Shown: one piece after another, positions 36,355-48,754 of the stretch
How the letters are laid out: each line of letters starts with the position of its first letter
Position numbering within the stretch: position 1 is the first letter of the stretch
DNA from: Prosapia bicincta
Taxonomy: Eukaryota; Arthropoda; Insecta; Hemiptera; Cercopidae
NCBI GenBank assembly: GCA_036971475.1
Contig: JBAIZL010000062.1
Location: forward strand, 316,001 to 380,000
Reading direction: 5' to 3'
DNA length: 64,000 nt
The notes under the pieces: generated by a model
What the model was told of the DNA's origin: nothing
The model's database searches: none
The model's input: the letters and a program-made list of their open reading frames with translations, nothing else
Translations under genes and position numbers: made by a program

Positions 36355-36359
36355 ACACA

Positions 36360-36402
<43 letters not shown>
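36355..36402. repeat. (CA)n microsatellite
   Basis: A nearly pure CA run of about 48 bp, in the intron-like sequence just upstream of the minus-strand exon. Confidence 0.95.
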
Positions 36403-36405
<3 letters not shown>

Positions 36406-36841
36406 ACGCACGCACAGCTTTCAAGTTATTAATTAATCGTGTTCAGCCCATTTAAATTATTTTCCTTAAAAAATAAATATTCAGTAAATTTCCAACATCT
36501 AATAAACGTTGTATAAAGATTCTAGTGTTCATATTTGCCATTAGTCTTTACACTCCTCAAATACAAATATAATAATTGAATGAAACATGTATAAATTCAT
36601 ATTTTCGGCGGTTTTCGTTAAAACGTTTGCTAAACTATTAGCTCTATTTCGTTATTCCATCTATCAGGACTATAAACGTCCCTCCCCCACACCCCCGAAT
36701 GTAAGAAACAAATTATTAATTAACTGTTTAACTTTTTATGTTAAGTTGTGACACAACCGCAAGAAAAACTAAACTTATAATATCTTATTATAGAGATAGT
36801 AAACAGCTATTATTACAAATTATAGCTCCTGCTTTAATTCG
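36403..36841. other. AT-rich spacer
   Basis: Unique AT-rich sequence with a short C-rich patch near 36680-36697. Nothing recognisable is seen. Confidence 0.5.
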
Positions 36842-38822
36842 TACGGTATTTTGGCGTACACGATATTTTGGCGCATACGGTATTTTGGCGAGTACGGTAT
36901 TTTGGCGCGTACGGTATTTTGGTGCATACAGTATTTTGGTGCGTACGGTATTTTGGCGCGTACGGTATTTTGGCGCATAAGGTATTTTGGCGCGTATGGT
37001 ATTTTGGTGCATACAGTATTTTGGTGCGTACGGTATTTTGGTGCGTACGGTATTTTGGCGCGTACGGTATTTTGGCGCATACAGTATTTTGGTGCATACA
37101 GTATTTTGGTGCATACGGTATTTTGGCGCGTACGGTATTTTGGTGCATACAGTATTTTGGTGCGTACGGTATTTTGGCGCGTACGGTATTTTGGCGCATA
37201 AGGTATTTTGGCGCGTATGGTATTTTGGTGCACACAGTATTTTGGTGCGTACGGTATTTTGGCGCGTACGGTATTTTGGCGCATAAGGTATTTTGGCGCG
37301 TATGGTATTTTGGTGCATACAGTATTTTGGTGCGTACGGTATTTTGGCGCGTACGGTATTTTGGCGCGTACGGTATTTTGGCGCATAAGGTATTTTGGTG
37401 CGTACGGTATTTTGGTGCATACAGTATTTTGGTGCGTACGGTATTTTGGTGCATACAGTATTTTGGTGCGTACGGTATTTTGGCGCGTACGGTATTTTGG
37501 CGCATAAGGTATTTTGGCGCGTATGGTATTTTGGTGCATACAGTATTTTGGTGCGTACGGTATTTTGGCGCGTACGGTATTTTGGCGCATACAGTATTTT
37601 GGTGCATACAGTATTTTGGTGCGTACGGTATTTTGGCGCGTACGGTATTTTGGCGCGTACGGTATTTTGGCGCATAAGGTATTTTGGTGCGTACGGTATT
37701 TTGGTGCATACAGTATTTTGGTGCGTACGGTATTTTGGTGCATACAGTATTTTGGTGCGTACGGTATTTTGGCGCGTACGGTATTTTGGCGCATAAGGTA
37801 TTTTGGCGCGTATGGTATTTTGGTGCATACAGTATTTTGGTGCGTACGGTATTTTGGCGCGTACGGTATTTTGGCGCATACAGTATTTTGGTGCATACAG
37901 TATTTTGGTGCGTACGGTATTTTGGTGCATACAGTATTTTGGTGCATACAGTATTTTGGTGCGTACGGTATTTTGGCGCGTACGGTATTTTGGCGCATAA
38001 GGTATTTTGGCGCGTATGGTATTTTGGTGCATACAGTATTTTGGTGCGTACGGTATTTTGGTGCGTACGGTATTTTGGCGCGTATGGTATTTTGGTGCAT
38101 ACAGTATTTTGGTGCTTACGGTATTTTGGCGCGTACGGTATTTTGGCGCGTACGGTATTTTGGCGCATAAGGTATTTTGGTGCGTACGGTATTTTGGTGC
38201 ATACAGTATTTTGGTGCGTACGGTATTTTGGTGCATACAGTATTTTGGTGCGTACGGTATTTTGGCGCGTACGGTATTTTGGCGCTTACGGTATTTTGGC
38301 GCATAAGGTATTTTGGTGCGTACGGTATTTTGGTGCTTACAGTATTTTGGTGCGTACGGTATTTTGGCGCGTACGGTATTTTGGCGCATAAGGTATTTTG
38401 GCGCATACGGTATTTTGGTGCATACAGTATTTTGGTGCGTACGGTATTTTGGCGCATAAGGTATTTTGGCGCGTATGGTATTTTGGCGCATACAGTATTT
38501 TGGTGCGTGCGGTATTGGCGCGTACGGTATTTTGGCGCATACAGTATTTTGGTGCGTGCGGTATTTTGGCGCATACGGTATTTTGGCGCATACAGTATTT
38601 TGGCGCATACGGTATTTTGGCGCATACAGTATTTTGGCGCATACGGTATTTTGGCGCATACGGTATTTTGGCGCATACAGTATTTTGGTGCATACGGTAT
38701 TTTGGTGCATACAGTATTTTGGTGCGTGCGGTATTTTGGTGCATACGGTATTTTGGCGCATACGGTATTTTGGCGCATACGGTATTTTGGTGCATACGGT
38801 ATTTTGGCGCATACGGTATTTT
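36842..38822. repeat. 17-bp minisatellite, about 117 copies, stop-free on the minus strand
   Basis: The unit GTACGGTATTTTGGCGC and its variants (ggtgc, gcatac, acagtatt, cataagg, cgtatgg) recur at 17-bp steps from 36845 to 38815. The only phase slip found is a 2-bp loss at about 38511 (ggtattggcgc). The reverse complement contains no TAA, TAG or TGA in any of three frames, so all three minus frames stay open across the array. The longest is 691 codons at 36788-38863, with a 17-residue repeat of the kind TKIPYAPKYRTHQNTVC. On the plus strand, stops appear only in the cataagg variant. These ORFs follow from unit composition and are not evidence of a gene. Variant blocks (for example gcataagg-gcgcgtatgg-gtgcatacag) recur together, which indicates higher-order copying. 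Confidence 0.96.
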
Positions 38823-39435
38823 TTAGTAATATATGTATTGAAAGGCAGAGTTGGCCGAGTCATTGTTGAGAATTATGGTAAATTTACGTTCTCCTGTAGT
38901 ATTAAAATATCGATAGTTGCAGAGAAAAAAATTGATTAGAACAAATTTCAAGTCCATGTGTTCAATAAAACCTATTTCCGAGCGTCTCACCTTCGAAGCG
39001 ACTTCAGGTTTCCCAGTAAAGATTACGTATCCACGGTCCGAGACGCGACGCTAATGAGAATTCCTGGACGATTGCCTCGCAGTACTGTCCGAGTTTTAAT
39101 TGTTGAACTATGACTGTACGAAGCGCTAATGGATAAACCATCAACTTCATTTTATGGTTGAAATCCACCTGCTGCCGCCGCGCCGCCAAGTGCGCCGACT
39201 ATGGTATGCTATCCTTGTTTTATTGCAGCTCACAGGGTAATGTGTCTGGCCAAGAGATGAGTAACATTTATATGTGACTTTAGCTTCCTATTTCTGTTTA
39301 CTAAGCCGTTTAAATGCAACTTATTTCTGGTCAAATAAAAAGCACTCATTTACTAACAATAATTATATTTACAATTATATATATATATATACGTCTTTCT
39401 TCATGGACGAAAAAATATGGTAAATAGTTAATATC
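38823..39435. other. Unique spacer
   Basis: Mixed sequence with a short GC-rich patch at 39170-39200 (gccgccgcgccgcc). A 61-codon minus-strand ORF at 39004-39189 has no recognised domain. A short TA run lies near 39379-39392. Confidence 0.45.
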
Positions 39436-39439
39436 TAGA

Positions 39440-39625
39440 GTTCATATGTTCATGTTGCATAAACAACAGTTCTATGACGTTTCGCCAGAATCGCATCTAG
39501 CATTAAGATGAACTCAACAGTTGCGAATGCACCACTATTAGCGCTTAGGTGAGTTGGGTTCATCTAGTCAATGCTAGATGAGATTCTGGCGAAACGTTGG
39601 AGCTGTGTTTTTATGCACTGCAATA
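39440..39625. mobile_element. Fold-back element with imperfect inverted arms
   Basis: acgtttcgccagaatc (39478) reappears inverted as gattctggcgaaacgt (39582). The inversion extends through atctagcatt / aatgctagat and aactcaac / gagttgggtt. The outer parts (catgttgcataaacaac / tttttatgcactgcaatatg) match weakly. The inner end ctagatgagattctgg / cgaaacg is similar in layout to the CTGANGA...GAAAC motif of the other fold-back elements but has an extra base and a poor stem. TA runs flank the element at both sides. Confidence 0.55.
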
Positions 39626-40604
39626 TGAACTGATGTACTCCTTATATCACCTATTCATTACATATATATATATATATAACATTACGAAGGACGGGTAACA
39701 GGTAGATAACTCTATGTGTTGGGTAGAGAGTTGGTCTACTTTAGGAAAAGACCGCTGACAGAAGGCGGCCCTTGCTAACCTACGGTAAATATCTCTGAAT
39801 AGATGCGCGATTTCTATGTAACAACAAGTTCGTAGTGCGTTAACGTCTCTTCAGCATACGAAGTGATGTAAAGATGTGCTGACAGAATGCAGCTCCTCCT
39901 AACCTACGGTAGATATCTGTCAGTAGTTGCGCAACGTGTAACTAGTTGTATCCTAAGTAGCTATTTCAGTAACTAAGTGAAGACTATTAACTTACTCGAT
40001 GATGCCTTTCAAAAGCCGTTCTATTGACGAAGCTAGCTCTTCGGTTACTCATTTAGTAGTATTACTTCTTCAAATAATTACTTATGATTTATTCAGTGAA
40101 TTCAAAATGATTCAAACAAGCAACTTATATATATCCATGCTGTAGTTAACTTATAAAGCTAGCTTGTAAAACCGTCAGCAAAACAACCAATTTTGGTTTA
40201 CCTTAGATATCTACCTGGCAAACCATAGCACAGCATCTCGGTAAACCTATTTTTTGTATTTATTTACTTTTTTTAGTATTAAAGCTATCGGACTTTCTTA
40301 CTATTACTTCCTGCGAAGGTTAGAACTATAAAATGTCTCAATTAGAGAAGGCAGGTTGTACACCATGTAATAAGCAAAACCGACAATGTTTGTGTAAAAC
40401 TGTAAATACTTTTTTTAAACATACACACACTTCCCTTCGTTTTTTAATTAAGACGGGTTCATTTTATTTTTGTTTCATGTTTTGCCAAAGTTTTTGAATC
40501 GTCGTTCCTTCGTGTGCGTCCATTAACAGAATGTTTCCGGAACAGGTTCATTACATTTAGTTTTCCTCCAGCTCTTTTAACTGTAGTTAAAAACGTATCA
40601 CAAA
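39626..40604. other. Spacer with a 124-bp diverged tandem duplication
   Basis: gctgacagaaggcggc (39754) and gctgacagaatgcagc (39878) begin two diverged copies of a 124-bp segment that share ctaacctacggta and atatct. The rest is AT-rich. No gene is recognised. Confidence 0.5.
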
Positions 40605-40840
40605 AAGGGCAATGTATGCAATATAGGTATTTCATCCCATTTGTCTTTAAATAAGTGATAACATATGATTTCATAAAGAGGCTGATTTGATGTTATAGCT
40701 TATGTGGTAGAACAGCTGTTTTAACGCAAAAGTGATGTTATTTTACCTATATTATTCGTGATTATTTAATAAAAAGTAACTAAAATATGTTTTTTCTTTA
40801 TTTCACTAAATAGGAATTGACTTTAAAAAGGTATGGTTTG
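40605..40840 (-). mobile_element. Dispersed non-autonomous element, family A, copy 4
   Basis: The reverse complement carries the family landmarks gcgttaaaacagctgttc, taccacataagct, tatgaaatcatatg, tgttatcactta and an aagtcaattcctatttag end. It is cut short on the other side near tgcccttttt. Sequence beyond that point (40440-40600) may be older element sequence. Confidence 0.65.
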
Positions 40841-41309
40841 TACTATTTGTTTAGAGAGTTTCTCTTATAATATGTTTGTAGCTGTAGTTATTAATACGTC
40901 ACGACGAATCCTTGTAAAAATAGAAATTTCCCAAAACCGTTTACAAACCCCGACCAAGCTTTCAGCGTGGGACGAATGACGCCTAGTACGTATAAGCCGT
41001 TAGTCGCCATAACTACATTTGCAGAAAGGTTTACCCCTTCTTGCTCTCGTAAATTACCGCCGACAGCCAATGCGAGTGAGCTATTTGCTTATTTGCCGTA
41101 TATTTAATGTAATGTCGCCTTGTACGGCGGTGCGAAGCTCGCACGCCACGCGGAAAGATGGACAGAAAGGTCACTTAGCTCTCGTTACGTTGTATTAAGG
41201 TGCGAAGGCATCGTGGAGTCGTGCTCTCGATGCTTGATCTCACAACGTCGTACAAAGTAAACACGTGATAGAGTAATTATCTGCTGGTTACTAATATTTA
41301 GTTATTTTA
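40841..41309. other. GC-richer spacer before the 20-bp array
   Basis: About 450 bp with more CpG than the surroundings (cgtgggacgaatgacgcc, gcgaagctcgcacgccac). No ORF or domain is seen. It could be an unrecognised element or a regulatory region, but I cannot support either. Confidence 0.35.
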
Positions 41310-44300
41310 CGCACGGGTACCTAAGTTACGCATAAGTATTTTACGTTACCTACGGGTACATGCTTTATCTTTACGCTACAGGTACATACTTTACGCTACG
41401 AGTACATCCTTCACGCTACGGGTACAATCTTTGCATTACGGGTACATTCTTTAGTCCACGGGTAAATCCTTTACGCTACGGGTACATTTGTTACGCTACG
41501 GGTACATTCTTTACGCTACGGGTACATCCTTCAAGCTAGCTACGGGTACATCATTTACGCTAAGGGTACATACATCCTTTACACTAAGACTGCATCCTCA
41601 CGCTGCGGGTACATCCTTTACATCACGAGTACCTTCTTTAGTCTACGGGGTACATCCTTTACGCTAAGTGTACGTCCTTTACGCTACGGGTACATGCTTT
41701 ACACTACGGGTACAGCCTTTACGCTACGGGTATATCCTTAACGCTACGGGTATATTCTTTACGCTGCGGGTACATCCTGTACGCTATGGGTACATCCTTT
41801 ACGCTACAGGTACATCCTTTAAACTAAGGGTACATCCTTTACACTACGGGTACATCCTTTACGCCACGGTTAATTCCTTTACATTGCAGGTACATTCTTT
41901 ACGCTACGGGTACATCCTCTACGCTACGGGAACATCCTTTGCATTTCGAGTACATTCTTTACACTACGGGTACATCCTTTACGCTAAGTGTACGTCCTTT
42001 ACGCTACGGGTACATACTTTAAACTACGGGTATATCCTTTACGATACGGGTACATCCTTTACACTACGGGTACGTCCTTTACGCTACGGGTACTTTCCTT
42101 ACATTACAGGTACATTCTTTACGCTGCGGGTACATCCTTAACACTACGGGTACATCCTTTACGTTACGGGTACATCCATTACGCTAAGGATACATCCTTT
42201 ACGCTACGGATACATCCTTTACATTACGGATACGTTATTTAATCTACGGGTATATCCTTTACGCTAAAAGTGCATCCTTTACGCTACGGGTACATTTGAT
42301 ACGCTACAGGTACATTTGATACGCTACGGGTACATCCTTTACCCTACGGGTACATCCTTTACGCTACAGGTACATTCTTTATGCTACGCCTACATCCTTT
42401 ACGCTACGGGTACATCCTTTACACTACGGGGACATCCTCTACGCTACGGGAACATCCTTTGCATTTCGAGTACATTCTTTACACTACGGGTACATTCTTT
42501 ACACTAAGTGTAGGTCCTTTACGCTACGGGTACATGCTTTAAACTACGGGTACATCCTTTACGCTACGGGTACATCCTTTACACTACGGGTACGTCCTTT
42601 ACGCTAAGGGTACATGCTCTACGATACGGGAACATCCTTTGCATTTCGAGTACATTCTTTACACTACGGGTACATTCTTTACGCTACGGTTACATTCTTT
42701 ACGCTAAGTGTACGTCCTTTACGCTACGGGTACATGCATTAAACTACGGGTACGTCCTTTACGCTACGGGTACTTTCCTTAGATTACAGGTACATTCCTT
42801 ACCCTGCGGGTACACCCTTAACGCTACGGGTACATCCTTTACATTACGGATACATTCATTAGTCTACGGGTACATCCTTTACGCTAGAGGTACATTCTTT
42901 ACGCTACGGGTACATCCTTTACGCTACGGGTACATTGTTTAGTCTACGGGTACCCTTTACGCTACGGGTACATCCTTTACACTACGGGAACATCCTTTGC
43001 ATTTCGAGTATATTCTTTACACTACGGGTACATTCTTTATCCTGCGGTTACATCCTTTACGCTAAGTGTACGTCCTTTACGCTACGGGTACATACTTTAA
43101 ACTACGGGTACATCCTTTACACTACGGGTACGTCCTTTACGCTACAGGTACTTTCCTTACATTACAGGTACATTCTTTACGCTGCGGGTACATCCTTAAC
43201 GCTACGGGTACATCCTTTACGTTACGGGTACATCCATTACGCTAAGGATACATCCTTTACATTACGGATACATTCTTTAGTCTACGGGTACATCCTTTAC
43301 GCTAGAGGTACATTCTTTACGCTACGGGTACATCCTTTACGCTACGGGTACATTGTTTAGTCTACGGGTACCCTTTACGCTAAGTGTACGTCCTTTACGC
43401 TACGGGTACATACTTTAAACTACGGGTACATCCTTTACGATACGGGTACATCCTTTACACTACGGATACGTCCTTTAAGCTACAGGTACTTTCCTTACAT
43501 TACAGGTACATTCTTTACGCTGCGGGTACATCCTTAACGCTACGGGTACATCCTTTACGTTACGGGTACATCCATTACGCTAAGGATACATCCTTTACAT
43601 TACGGATACATTCTTTAGTCTACGGGTACATCCTTTACGCTACGGGTACATCCTTTACGCTAGAGGTACATTCTTTACGCTGCGGATACATTCTTTAGTC
43701 TACGGGTATATCCTTTACGCTAAGGATACATCCATTACGCTACGGGTACATTTGTTACGCTACGGATACATCCTTTACATTACGGATACATTATTTACTC
43801 TACGGGTACATCCATTACGCTACGGGTACATTTGTTACGCTACGGATACATCCTTTACATTACGGATACATTATTTAGTCTACGAGTACATCCTTTACGC
43901 TAAGGATACATCCATTACGCTACGGATACATCCTTTACATTACGGATACATTATTTAGTCTACGGGTACATCCTTTACGCTACGGGTACATACTTTAAGC
44001 TACGGGTACATACTTTACGCTACGGGTACATACTTTACGCTAAGAGTACATCCTTTACGCTAAGAGTGCATCTTTTACACTACGGGTACATCCATTACAC
44101 TATGGGAACATCCTTTGCATTTCGAGTATATTATTTACACTACGGGTACATTCTTTATGCTACGGTTACATCCTTTACGCTAAGTGTACGTCCTTTACGC
44201 TACGGGTACATGCTTTAAACTACGGGTACATCCTTTACGCTACGGATACATCCTTTACACTATGGGTACGTCCTTTACGCTACGGGTACTTTCTTTACAT

Positions 44301-45318
44301 TACAGGTACATTCCTTACGCTGCGGGTGCACCCTTAATGTTAAGGTACATCCTTTACGCTAAGGATACATCCTTTACACTACGGGTACATCCTTTACACT
44401 ACGGGTACATTCTTTATGCTACGGTTACATCCTTTACGCTAAGTGTACGTCCTTTACGCTACGGGTACATGCTTTAAACTACGGGTACATCCTTTACGCT
44501 ACGGATACATCCTTTACACTATGGGTACGTCCTTTACGCTACGGGTACTTTCTTTACATTACAGGTACATTCCTTACGCTGCGGGTGCACCCTTAATGTT
44601 AAGGTACATCCTTTACGCTAAGGATACATCCTTTACACTACGGGTACATCCTTTACATTACGGTTACATTCTTTAGTCTACGGGTACATTCTTTACGCTA
44701 GAGGTACATTCTTTACGCTAAGAGTACATCCTTTACGCTAAGAGTGCATCCTTTACGCTACGGGTACATCCTTCATGCTACGGGTACATCCTTCATGCTA
44801 CGGGTACATCATTTACGCTAAGTTTACATCCTTTACATTACGGGTACATTATTTACGCTACGGGTACAACCTTTACGCTTCGGGTATATTATTTACGCTA
44901 AGAGTACATCCTTTACGCTAAGAGTGCATCCTTTACGCTACGGGTACATCATTTACGCTACGGGTACATCCTTTACGCCACGGGTACATCCTTTACGTTA
45001 CGGGTACATCGTCTACGCTACGGCAACATCCTTTGCATTTCGAGTACATTCTTTACACTACGGGTACATCGTTTACACTACGGGTACATCCTTTATGCTA
45101 CGGGTACATCCTTTACGCTAAATGTACATCCTTTACGCTGCGGGTACATCCTTTACACAACGGGTACATCCTTTACGCTACAGGTACTTCCTTTACATTG
45201 CAGGTACATTCTTTAAGCTACGGGTACATCCTTAACGCTACGAGTACATCCTTTACGTTTTGTGTACATCTTGTACGCTACGAGTACACTCTTTAAGCTA
45301 TGGTTACATCCTTTATGG
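41310..45318. repeat. 20-bp minisatellite, about 4 kb, about 200 copies
   Basis: The unit acgctacgggtacatccttt recurs every 20 bp with many single-base variants (taagtgtacg, cattacgga, gtctacggg, catttcgag, tgcgggtac). The left edge is degenerate. Because three units make 60 bp, plus-strand ORFs show a 20-residue pattern (YGYILYATGTSFTLRVHPLR), which is a repeat artefact. Longer blocks are copied as groups. For example, the block starting acgctaagtgtacg at 44177 recurs at 44436, 259 bp later, and includes a 1-bp deletion. It is not a known telomeric repeat. Confidence 0.95.
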
Positions 45319-46149
45319 GGCTCATTGTAGGTAGGTTCAATATTGTTTAATTCCAAAAAGTTCTTAATTGCATATTTTTAAATGATATTGTCTTAGGTTT
45401 TGAGAATATTCTATCTATTCAAGAGCAGTTATCTTTTATTATTATTATTTATGCAACGGAGATAAATCTCTTCATCTGTCTCCAGACTAGCCTTAAATTT
45501 TAGCTATAACTAAGTGATGCCATATGATCTCACGCAACCGCAGATTTTATGTTGTATGTTGTTGTACAGCAGCTGTTTTAACGCATATATTATGTTACTT
45601 TATACAGTGTACATCATTATGTTGAAATGTTATTAAATATTTGTATCAGTAATAAATGTAATAATTTATGTAGCCTATATTTCAATAAATCTTACAATAA
45701 TTAATTCCCTACAATGACAATTAATTATATATTTTCATTCCAATTTTTGAAATGAAAACGTTCTTGAAGACGATTCTTAAGTTCCTCATTAAATTGGACA
45801 CAAGAAAATTTCATTTCAGTAAATACGTATTTCAACATGTAATAAAGGTTTTTGTATTGCCTACATGCTTTTATTATTATCTGCATTAAATAAACTCTAT
45901 TATTTATATTCTCCAAATGAAGTAGAACCACCGACTGAATTAATTTTCAAATATAACTCAGATCTTTTTAGATACAAAACATTTGAAAATGCTTTTTATT
46001 TTCAGATTATGAAATACTAAAGTAATTGCCGACAAAATGATCGATTTCCTTTAGCTCTTCCTTCTTGTTAGTTATACTCATAAGATTCATTCTTCCTTGT
46101 CATTTCTCTAAACTGTGAATTTATGTGACAAGACTTGTTTCGTGCAAAT
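45319..46149. other. AT-rich spacer containing family A copy 5
   Basis: The stretch at about 45500-45610, read on the minus strand, has the family A landmarks gcgttaaaacagctgc, aacataaaatctgc and atggcatcacttagtt, but it is diverged and short. The remainder is AT-rich without a recognisable gene. Confidence 0.5.
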
Positions 46150-46260
46150 TAACTACCCCCTCCGTGACTCGAACCCGGGTCATCTATTTACAAGGGTAAA
46201 TTAAAGAGTTATCATGGTAGTCTATTTAGTAAAGGGCACGCTAAGGAAGGACGCATGCAG
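46150..46260 (-). mobile_element. Possible tRNA-derived SINE or tRNA relic
   Basis: The minus strand contains gggttcgagtca, a good match to the tRNA B box, preceded at tRNA-like distance by actaccatgataactc and followed by ggtagt, which could pair with the first six bases as an acceptor stem. The A box is poor, and the anticodon arm (atttaccc / ttgtaaat) is irregular. A functional tRNA is therefore unlikely. No poly(A) tail or target duplication was found. Confidence 0.35.
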
Positions 46261-46897
46261 CCATCCTCACTCCTTTCATATCTAGCCTCAATGTTCATTA
46301 CTGTTATAATGCAATGGGCAACCCATCTCCGTTATTACATCGGAAACAATTACAGGGAACAATAACGGATTATATCAGATTTATCTTTATTCGAAATGTT
46401 TTCTTACTTTATGGCCGCCATTATGGAACTTTATTATAAATATGGCGCTACAGTGAGATATGCTCTAATACGTTGCGGGCTGAACTGGTGTTAGGTACGT
46501 TCCATTAGCTTGAAACATTATCTCCAGTTTTATGTTATGGCCAAGCTTACAACTTTTGTCAAGAGAGTATCGCGTTTTATTGCTAATCTGTGAACCAGAT
46601 ACATTGCGCACACAGAACAGTATTGTTTCCTTCAGTGAATAATCTGTTAACCTCTCTATGTGTCCTGATTACTGTTCAAACTAACTACTCAATATAATTT
46701 TACACGGACGAGTTAAACTATTTTTATTCTATAAATAAATAAATCTTACAAAATGGTTTTTCGTTTTATAAATAACTGTTTCTCTTTTCCAACATACTAT
46801 CTAGTGCATTTCTATTTCTTAAGGCGTACGTAAATCGTCTAAACACAAAATTTAAACGTAAATGCAAATAGTGAATAAAGCAGCACGCACGCACATA
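46261..46897. other. Unique spacer
   Basis: Ordinary mixed sequence. No repeat, RNA or coding signal is seen. Confidence 0.45.
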
Positions 46898-46903
46898 CCT
46901 ACA

Positions 46904-46989
<86 letters not shown>

Positions 46990-47050
46990 GGCACTCGCAC
47001 TCCCACACGCCCGCGCGCGTGCACGAAGAGCCCGCACACACACACACACA

Positions 47051-47096
<46 letters not shown>

Positions 47097-47123
47097 CACA
47101 CACGCGTGCGCGCACGAAGAGCC

Positions 47124-47209
<86 letters not shown>

Positions 47210-47401
47210 CGCGCAAAAAGAGCCCGTACACACACACACACACACACAATGGCACTCGCACTCCCACACGCCCGCGCGCGTGCACGAAGAGCCCGCACAC
47301 ACACATACACACACACACACACACACAATGGCAATCGCACACCCACATGCGCGCATTCACTCCTGAAGAGCCTGCACACACACAAACACACACACACACT
47401 A

Positions 47402-47457
<56 letters not shown>

Positions 47458-47458
47458 A
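46898..47458. repeat. Compound (CA)n-(TA)n-(TG)n microsatellite with an embedded larger repeat
   Basis: Runs of CA are separated by a GC-rich motif repeated several times (atggcactcgcactcccac, acgcccgcgcgcgtgcacg, aagagcccg). The end is (CA)n at 47376-47398, then (TA)n at 47403-47434, then (TG)n at 47435-47458. Because CA and TG are complementary and TA is self-complementary, this terminal block is an inverted repeat that could extrude a cruciform, and alternating purine-pyrimidine favours Z-DNA. ORFs of up to 218 codons here (VCVCVC or HTHTHT) are artefacts. Confidence 0.95.
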
Positions 47459-47589
47459 GGGCTATGTATGGGAGAGCTTTACGTGCTGTAGTTTTCCCAC
47501 CAATTGTTACGAGTAGTGAAAAAGCTTTGCGAGTCCCAGCCGGCTTCTGGATCACTGTACAAGCTGTGGCCCATTACTTGTTAGGAGAT

Positions 47590-47740
47590 GTATTCTAAGA
47601 ATAGCTAACCCACCACCATTCAAGGCTTCGTGGTGTTAGGGGTTTCACTTGCTAGTGTAGACCAGGCTTAGAATAGCTAGCCTGCCACCATTTAAGGCTT
47701 CGTGGGTTTAGGGGTTTCATTTGCTAGGGTAGACCTTTCG
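47590..47740. repeat. 72-bp direct tandem duplication
   Basis: agaatagctaacccaccacc (47598) and agaatagctagcctgccacc (47670) begin two copies that run through aaggcttcgtgg, taggggtttca and ttgctag. There are a few differences between the copies. Confidence 0.88.
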
Positions 47741-48754
47741 TATTTTTTATTTCTTTCGCAGTAAAAATGATTGAAAATAAAAGATTTTTAAAGACATTTT
47801 AAATTTCGACTAAAGATTGCTCTGCTTGTAATTAAGGATTATATTCGCTTGTCCTACATCTCGCCTTTCCACCCTACAGTATACTAAAACATTATGTCGT
47901 TTGTCTTGGCTTCATTAAACTCAAATAAACATGTTTAGGGAACCATTTGAATGCCGGCAAATGTTCACCAAACGCTGGAATTTCACAGTCAAACTTTTAT
48001 TATGCTGCAATTAGTAATTTAGTTATATTATTAATGTTTTCAAATTAATACATGGCCAGTAAATAAAGCGAAAGAATTTAAATAACAATTTGTATGCACA
48101 GACATCCTGTAGCCTCCAGTTAGTATTTTATTATTTGTTTAAATAATATAGTTTATTGGATAAATAATGTCGAATTTTTAGTATAAATAGACGTGTTTGG
48201 CCACCGAGTACTTTAGTATCTGTTACGGATTCGTAATCGAGTTCCTACGTTTTTATGCAACAGATATTTGTGACAAATAGATAAATCGAAAAATAGAGTA
48301 AAAGCCAGGCAACCGAATGGGCGTTGAATTGTCGTTTTTAAATAAAATTTCTAATTGCTTTTGCACTGATTTTTAATGAAATCTATTGTGTTTGTTTTGT
48401 GTTAATATAATGAGTAATTTTGAGTGTTAGACCAAGGTTTTCCCATCTGCAACAGGTTACTTGCTAAACGTTTCACAGGCGTCACTATTCTAAAATTTAG
48501 CCAAATAGCGTTTAGGTCAAACATTTATCCCCAAACACAAATGTAGAAGTCCTAAACCTAGCGATGAGTAAGCACTCAGCACAAAGTTTAGGAATAACGA
48601 CATTTTAAGGCGAAACTTTGCAGAGTGCAGTCTTGAATATATCCACCATCGGCCATATAAATGTGCCTATCTGCGTAAGCCTTTGTTGGAAGCCGGTTAA
48701 GGGAGTGTTTTAGGACTAAAGGAAGGACTGGGAGTAGGGGGAACACAGAAAGTC
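47741..48754. other. AT-rich unique spacer
   Basis: About 1 kb without tandem structure or a credible ORF. No gene or RNA is recognised. Confidence 0.5.

Noticed and set aside
36788..38863. Long ORFs (691, 444, 426 codons on the minus strand, and up to 269 on the plus strand) as a protein gene
   Set aside because: They are open in all minus frames because the 17-bp unit has no stop codon. There is no splice, start or domain evidence.
39574..39600. Fully fledged hammerhead core at this fold-back element
   Set aside because: The core would need CTAGATGA in place of CTGANGA, and the stem between it and GAAA is poor.
41668..45296. Chain of plus-strand ORFs with an LRVHPLRYGYILYATG pattern
   Set aside because: This is the translation of the 20-bp minisatellite, interrupted whenever a variant or indel adds a stop.
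41310..45318. Telomeric or interstitial telomere repeat because of ctacgggtac units
   Set aside because: The unit is 20 bp and highly variable, and does not match TTAGG, TTAGGG or other known telomere motifs.
46150..46260. Functional tRNA gene
   Set aside because: The A box is poor and the anticodon arm is irregular, so it is kept only as a possible SINE or relic.
46766..47598. ORFs with HTHTHT or VCVCVC runs of up to 218 codons
   Set aside because: They are translations of CA/TG microsatellites.
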